Positions 61,685 to 64,000 of a stretch of DNA of 64,000 nt are shown piece after piece. The stretch's first letter is position 1. The number at the start of each line of letters is the position of its first letter. The stretch is from Candidatus Magnetominusculus xianensis (GTDB lineage Bacteria; Nitrospirota; Thermodesulfovibrionia; Thermodesulfovibrionales; Magnetobacteriaceae), in contig LNQR01000081.1 in assembly GCA_001541255.1 (NCBI GenBank), positions 1-64,000 of the forward strand, in the 5' to 3' direction. Under the pieces are notes generated by a model, which was not told the origin of the DNA, did no database searches, and saw only the letters and a list, made by a program, of their open reading frames with translations. The translations under genes and the position numbers were made by a program.

Positions 61685-63082
61685 TCACTTCTTCCCTGGC
61701 AGCGATAACCTGTACGTGACCTGTGAAAGCCCCAGCGAAAGCAGGAGAAACTTATGGAATGGGTCGCTGTAAATAAACAAGTATATCATCAGTACTACAA
61801 ACGAAAACAAATATGTCCCGGCAAAAGATGCACCTTCAAAGTCGCCCTTGCTCAGGAAATTTTTCCTCGCGTCAATATAATTCCTTGCCGCCATCACTAT
61901 AAGACATACAAAAAGCACCGCACCCAATATGCCGGTTCCAACCAGATACTCAAGATACGTATTGTGCGCGTAACGCCTGTTCGTAGAACCCTCCTTTGCA
62001 AACTTGCGGGCATATGTGGATTCACTGTAAATATCCCTGAAAGTACCAAGCCCCGTACCAATTATGGGATGCCTGTAAAATGACTCTAGCCCAACTACAA
62101 GATACGTGGAGCGTCTGTCAATGGACACATCAGCCTGTGGATTGGCAATATTCTTAAAGTGGACAATATAATTCTCCGGCAGCATCCCTACAATAAGAAA
62201 TGCAGCAAGGAGTACCGCAAATACCTGCACAAAGACAAGATGCACCGCCTGCCTTTTTATGTACTTTACAAATATAACAAGCAGCACCATTAACGATATG
62301 GCAGCGCCGCCTCTGGAAAACGAAAAGATAACCGCCATAATGTTTATTGCAGCTAATCCCAGATATAATGCCTTTAATGCCGGTCTTCTGGCCCTGTCAA
62401 ACAACGCAAAAAGAATCGGGAACGCAAATGTAATCATCAGCACATAGTTATTCGGGTCGGTACTGCCTCCGAGACTTCTTTTAAACTGACCGGCCTCTAT
62501 CTTTTCCGCGAAAAAAGATACGTCAAACACATAACCTAAAACCCCAAAGAGCGAACTCAACGAAACACTGACCACCACTACTACGGGAAGGTAATTAAAC
62601 AGTGCTTTCTTGTCTATAAAATACATGCTGATAAGGACAAATACCCCGCCAACAGCAAATAGTGCAACATCATGAAACGCAGTTGCCGGGTAAGGGGAAA
62701 ACATCGAGGATATGAAGTCCACTACAAAAAGAAGGACTACAAAAGGCCATAGCCTTGATTTTAACTCATCGGGCAGATGCCGTTCCTGAAATGCCCTAAA
62801 CAGCATATACAAAGTAAGAATAGCCGCCAATACCCAGTGCAGCCTTAGAAAACCCACGTCAGATACGTTTCTGTACGCGCCAAACGGAATAAGAAAGATA
62901 ATCGCATAGTAAGCATAAATAGGATAACGATACGATACTGCAAGAATAATTATCAGCAGCGCCGGTACGACAGCCAGGTAATAATACGGAGTGGTCATAA
63001 TGACTGCTATCGTAAGAAAAATCACAAGATATAATAGCTTCTCCAGTGGGCGTGCTGTTAGTGTTGAGATAAGTTCTCTCAT
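61685..63082 (-). CDS. O-antigen ligase/polymerase family protein (Wzy_C)
   Basis: A 465-residue polytopic membrane protein (about twelve helices) with a large outer loop near 315-385. It contains the family pattern GLESFYRHPIIGTGLGTF and RRYAHNTYLEYLVGTGILG, the His being the expected catalytic residue. It should join or polymerise lipid-linked glycans on the periplasmic face. ATG 63082 overlaps the sugar transferase stop by 4 nt. Confidence 0.88.
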   Translation of the reverse strand: MRELISTLTARPLEKLLYLVIFLTIAVIMTTPYYYLAVVPALLIIILAVSYRYPIYAYYAIIFLIPFGAYRNVSDVGFLRLHWVLAAILTLYMLFRAFQERHLPDELKSRLWPFVVLLFVVDFISSMFSPYPATAFHDVALFAVGGVFVLISMYFIDKKALFNYLPVVVVVSVSLSSLFGVLGYVFDVSFFAEKIEAGQFKRSLGGSTDPNNYVLMITFAFPILFALFDRARRPALKALYLGLAAINIMAVIFSFSRGGAAISLMVLLVIFVKYIKRQAVHLVFVQVFAVLLAAFLIVGMLPENYIVHFKNIANPQADVSIDRRSTYLVVGLESFYRHPIIGTGLGTFRDIYSESTYARKFAKEGSTNRRYAHNTYLEYLVGTGILGAVLFVCLIVMAARNYIDARKNFLSKGDFEGASFAGTYLFSFVVLMIYLFIYSDPFHKFLLLSLGLSQVTYRLSLPGKK

Positions 63083-63999
63083 ATCTGGGCCACACTCTTT
63101 TGTAAAAAGTACTGGTGTATCATGTAGGCATTCAACGGAGATGCCGGCTTGTAATTAATCACATAGGCATGTTTAAAGTCTTTATCCCCTGAGTCGTATT
63201 CCTTAAATATCACGCCGCCGCAAAAGGCCGTTTTTTTCTTTTTTGAAAATATCTCAAGTTTATAAGAATATGCCTCATCATGGCTTACATGTTTGTCCGT
63301 ATACATCAAAAAGGCGTCTTCGTTGATATTTACTAACACACCCTCTTCTGTAAATTGTTCGTTAGTGCCGTAGAAAACCTTGCCGTTGTCAAGATAAACC
63401 CTCTCAAGATATCTCTTGTCCTCAGTGCTTTTTCCAAGGGCATGCAATAACAGTTTCCTCCAGATTATTGGGATAATTTTCACAACAGTATACTTCACAG
63501 ACAGATACGCAGTGTAAAATACCAGGATATAATCAACTAAAACATTCTGTCTTTTTGCAATATACATATTGTCAACAAGGGTACGCAGCCTCTTAGAGGT
63601 ATTATGAGGCGTGAACAACTGCGAATATCCAATTAACCCGGGTTTCACCAAAAACCTCTTGTCATAGCCTTTTATATCCTTACAGAACTTCTCATATATC
63701 GCCGCACGCTCCGGTCTTGGACCTATAAACGTCATAGTGCCGTTTAAAATGTTATACAACTGTGGAAGCTCATCCAGCCTTGTCTCGCGCAGAAACCTTC
63801 CCACTTTGGTCACAATATCGCGCTGCGATGTCAAGAGTTCAGCGCCTATTATGCGCTCGGCGTCGGGCACTAATGACCGGAACTTATACATCGTGTATGG
63901 AATCTTAAATCTACCCATACGCTCACCGCGATAAAATACCGGTCCTCCGTCTGTCACTTTTATTGCGATTGATATAACTATAAAAAAAGGAGCGGCCAT
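63079..63999 (-). CDS. Undecaprenyl-phosphate sugar transferase with C-terminal extension (5' end outside window)
   Basis: At least 306 residues, cut by the window edge: the visible text begins inside the first membrane segment (PFFIVISIAIKVTDGGPVFYRGERMG), so the true start lies beyond 64000. The bacterial sugar transferase core is present (MYKFRSLVPDAE, RETRLDELPQLYNIL, FIGPRPERAA, LVKPGLIGYSQL). It attaches the first sugar phosphate to undecaprenyl phosphate. After the core a further 110 residues (about 197-306) form a beta-rich PilZ-like domain with no clear RxxxR, which is unusual for this family. Confidence 0.87.
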   Translation of the reverse strand: MAAPFFIVISIAIKVTDGGPVFYRGERMGRFKIPYTMYKFRSLVPDAERIIGAELLTSQRDIVTKVGRFLRETRLDELPQLYNILNGTMTFIGPRPERAAIYEKFCKDIKGYDKRFLVKPGLIGYSQLFTPHNTSKRLRTLVDNMYIAKRQNVLVDYILVFYTAYLSVKYTVVKIIPIIWRKLLLHALGKSTEDKRYLERVYLDNGKVFYGTNEQFTEEGVLVNINEDAFLMYTDKHVSHDEAYSYKLEIFSKKKKTAFCGGVIFKEYDSGDKDFKHAYVINYKPASPLNAYMIHQYFLQKSVAQI

Positions 64000-64000
64000 T

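Overview
This 64 kb window is a densely coded chromosomal segment of a Gram-negative bacterium. It carries a heptose kinase of the LPS pathway, a TolC/RND efflux system, several periplasmic or lipid-linked glycan enzymes and system II cytochrome c maturation (ResB + CcsA). The combination of NtrYX next to a DUF4390 gene, membrane TPR glycosyltransferase-like proteins, and a wrecked Rpn-type nuclease gene beside a group II intron end suggests Nitrospirota (Thermodesulfovibrionia or magnetotactic relatives). That assignment is an inference from gene content, not a measured placement. No tRNA, rRNA or CRISPR array was recognised.

Layout. 1-400: an inverted-repeat element and a probable antitoxin remnant. 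380-7672: an M23 peptidase, a three-gene unknown operon, the NtrX/NtrY two-component system with DUF4390, and a divergent PAP2 phosphatase. 7680-14774: a membrane protein joining a degenerate receiver to a SPOR domain, then a MacAB-like export system (two permeases, one ATPase, one fusion protein) overlapping larC. 14949-17813: a small membrane protein and the ResB/CcsA pair. 17820-22692: a divergent UvrA, a small unknown gene and argS.

22695-34782 is almost entirely minus strand and concerns envelope glycans. It holds a GT2, an epimerase and a heptose kinase; the remains of an Rpn gene fused to the 3' end of a group II intron; and a seven-gene run headed by an IHF-like protein with an extra C-terminal domain (IHF-like, lytic transglycosylase, two tandem TMTC-like GT-C/TPR proteins, DUF2142, UbiA family, GT4). 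34800-36284 is an AT-rich island with a large perfect inverted repeat and two unknown genes. 36285-41983 is a TolC-MFP-RND efflux operon. 42000-48118 is a mixed block: DHH phosphoesterase, UDP-glucuronate epimerase-like enzyme, FabZ-like protein lacking the catalytic histidine motif, SdpI-like protein, B12-binding radical SAM enzyme and YitT-like protein.

48209-52676 holds a response regulator and a histidine kinase followed by a secreted polysaccharide deacetylase and a secreted DUF4015 hydrolase, reminiscent of a split PgaB. 52643-55623 couples cobyrinate diamide synthase to a double nitroreductase. After a LysM lytic transglycosylase, a secreted unknown protein and a DUF3800 protein, the window ends in an exopolysaccharide or O-antigen cluster (two GTs, a ligase/polymerase and a sugar transferase cut by the window edge).

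Points that stand out: an ABC ATPase whose only well-placed start is ATA; a 10-bp tandem repeat that multiplies a ribosome-binding site; the receiver-SPOR chimera; the IHF-HTH fusion with a probably leaderless promoter; and the intron/Rpn wreck.
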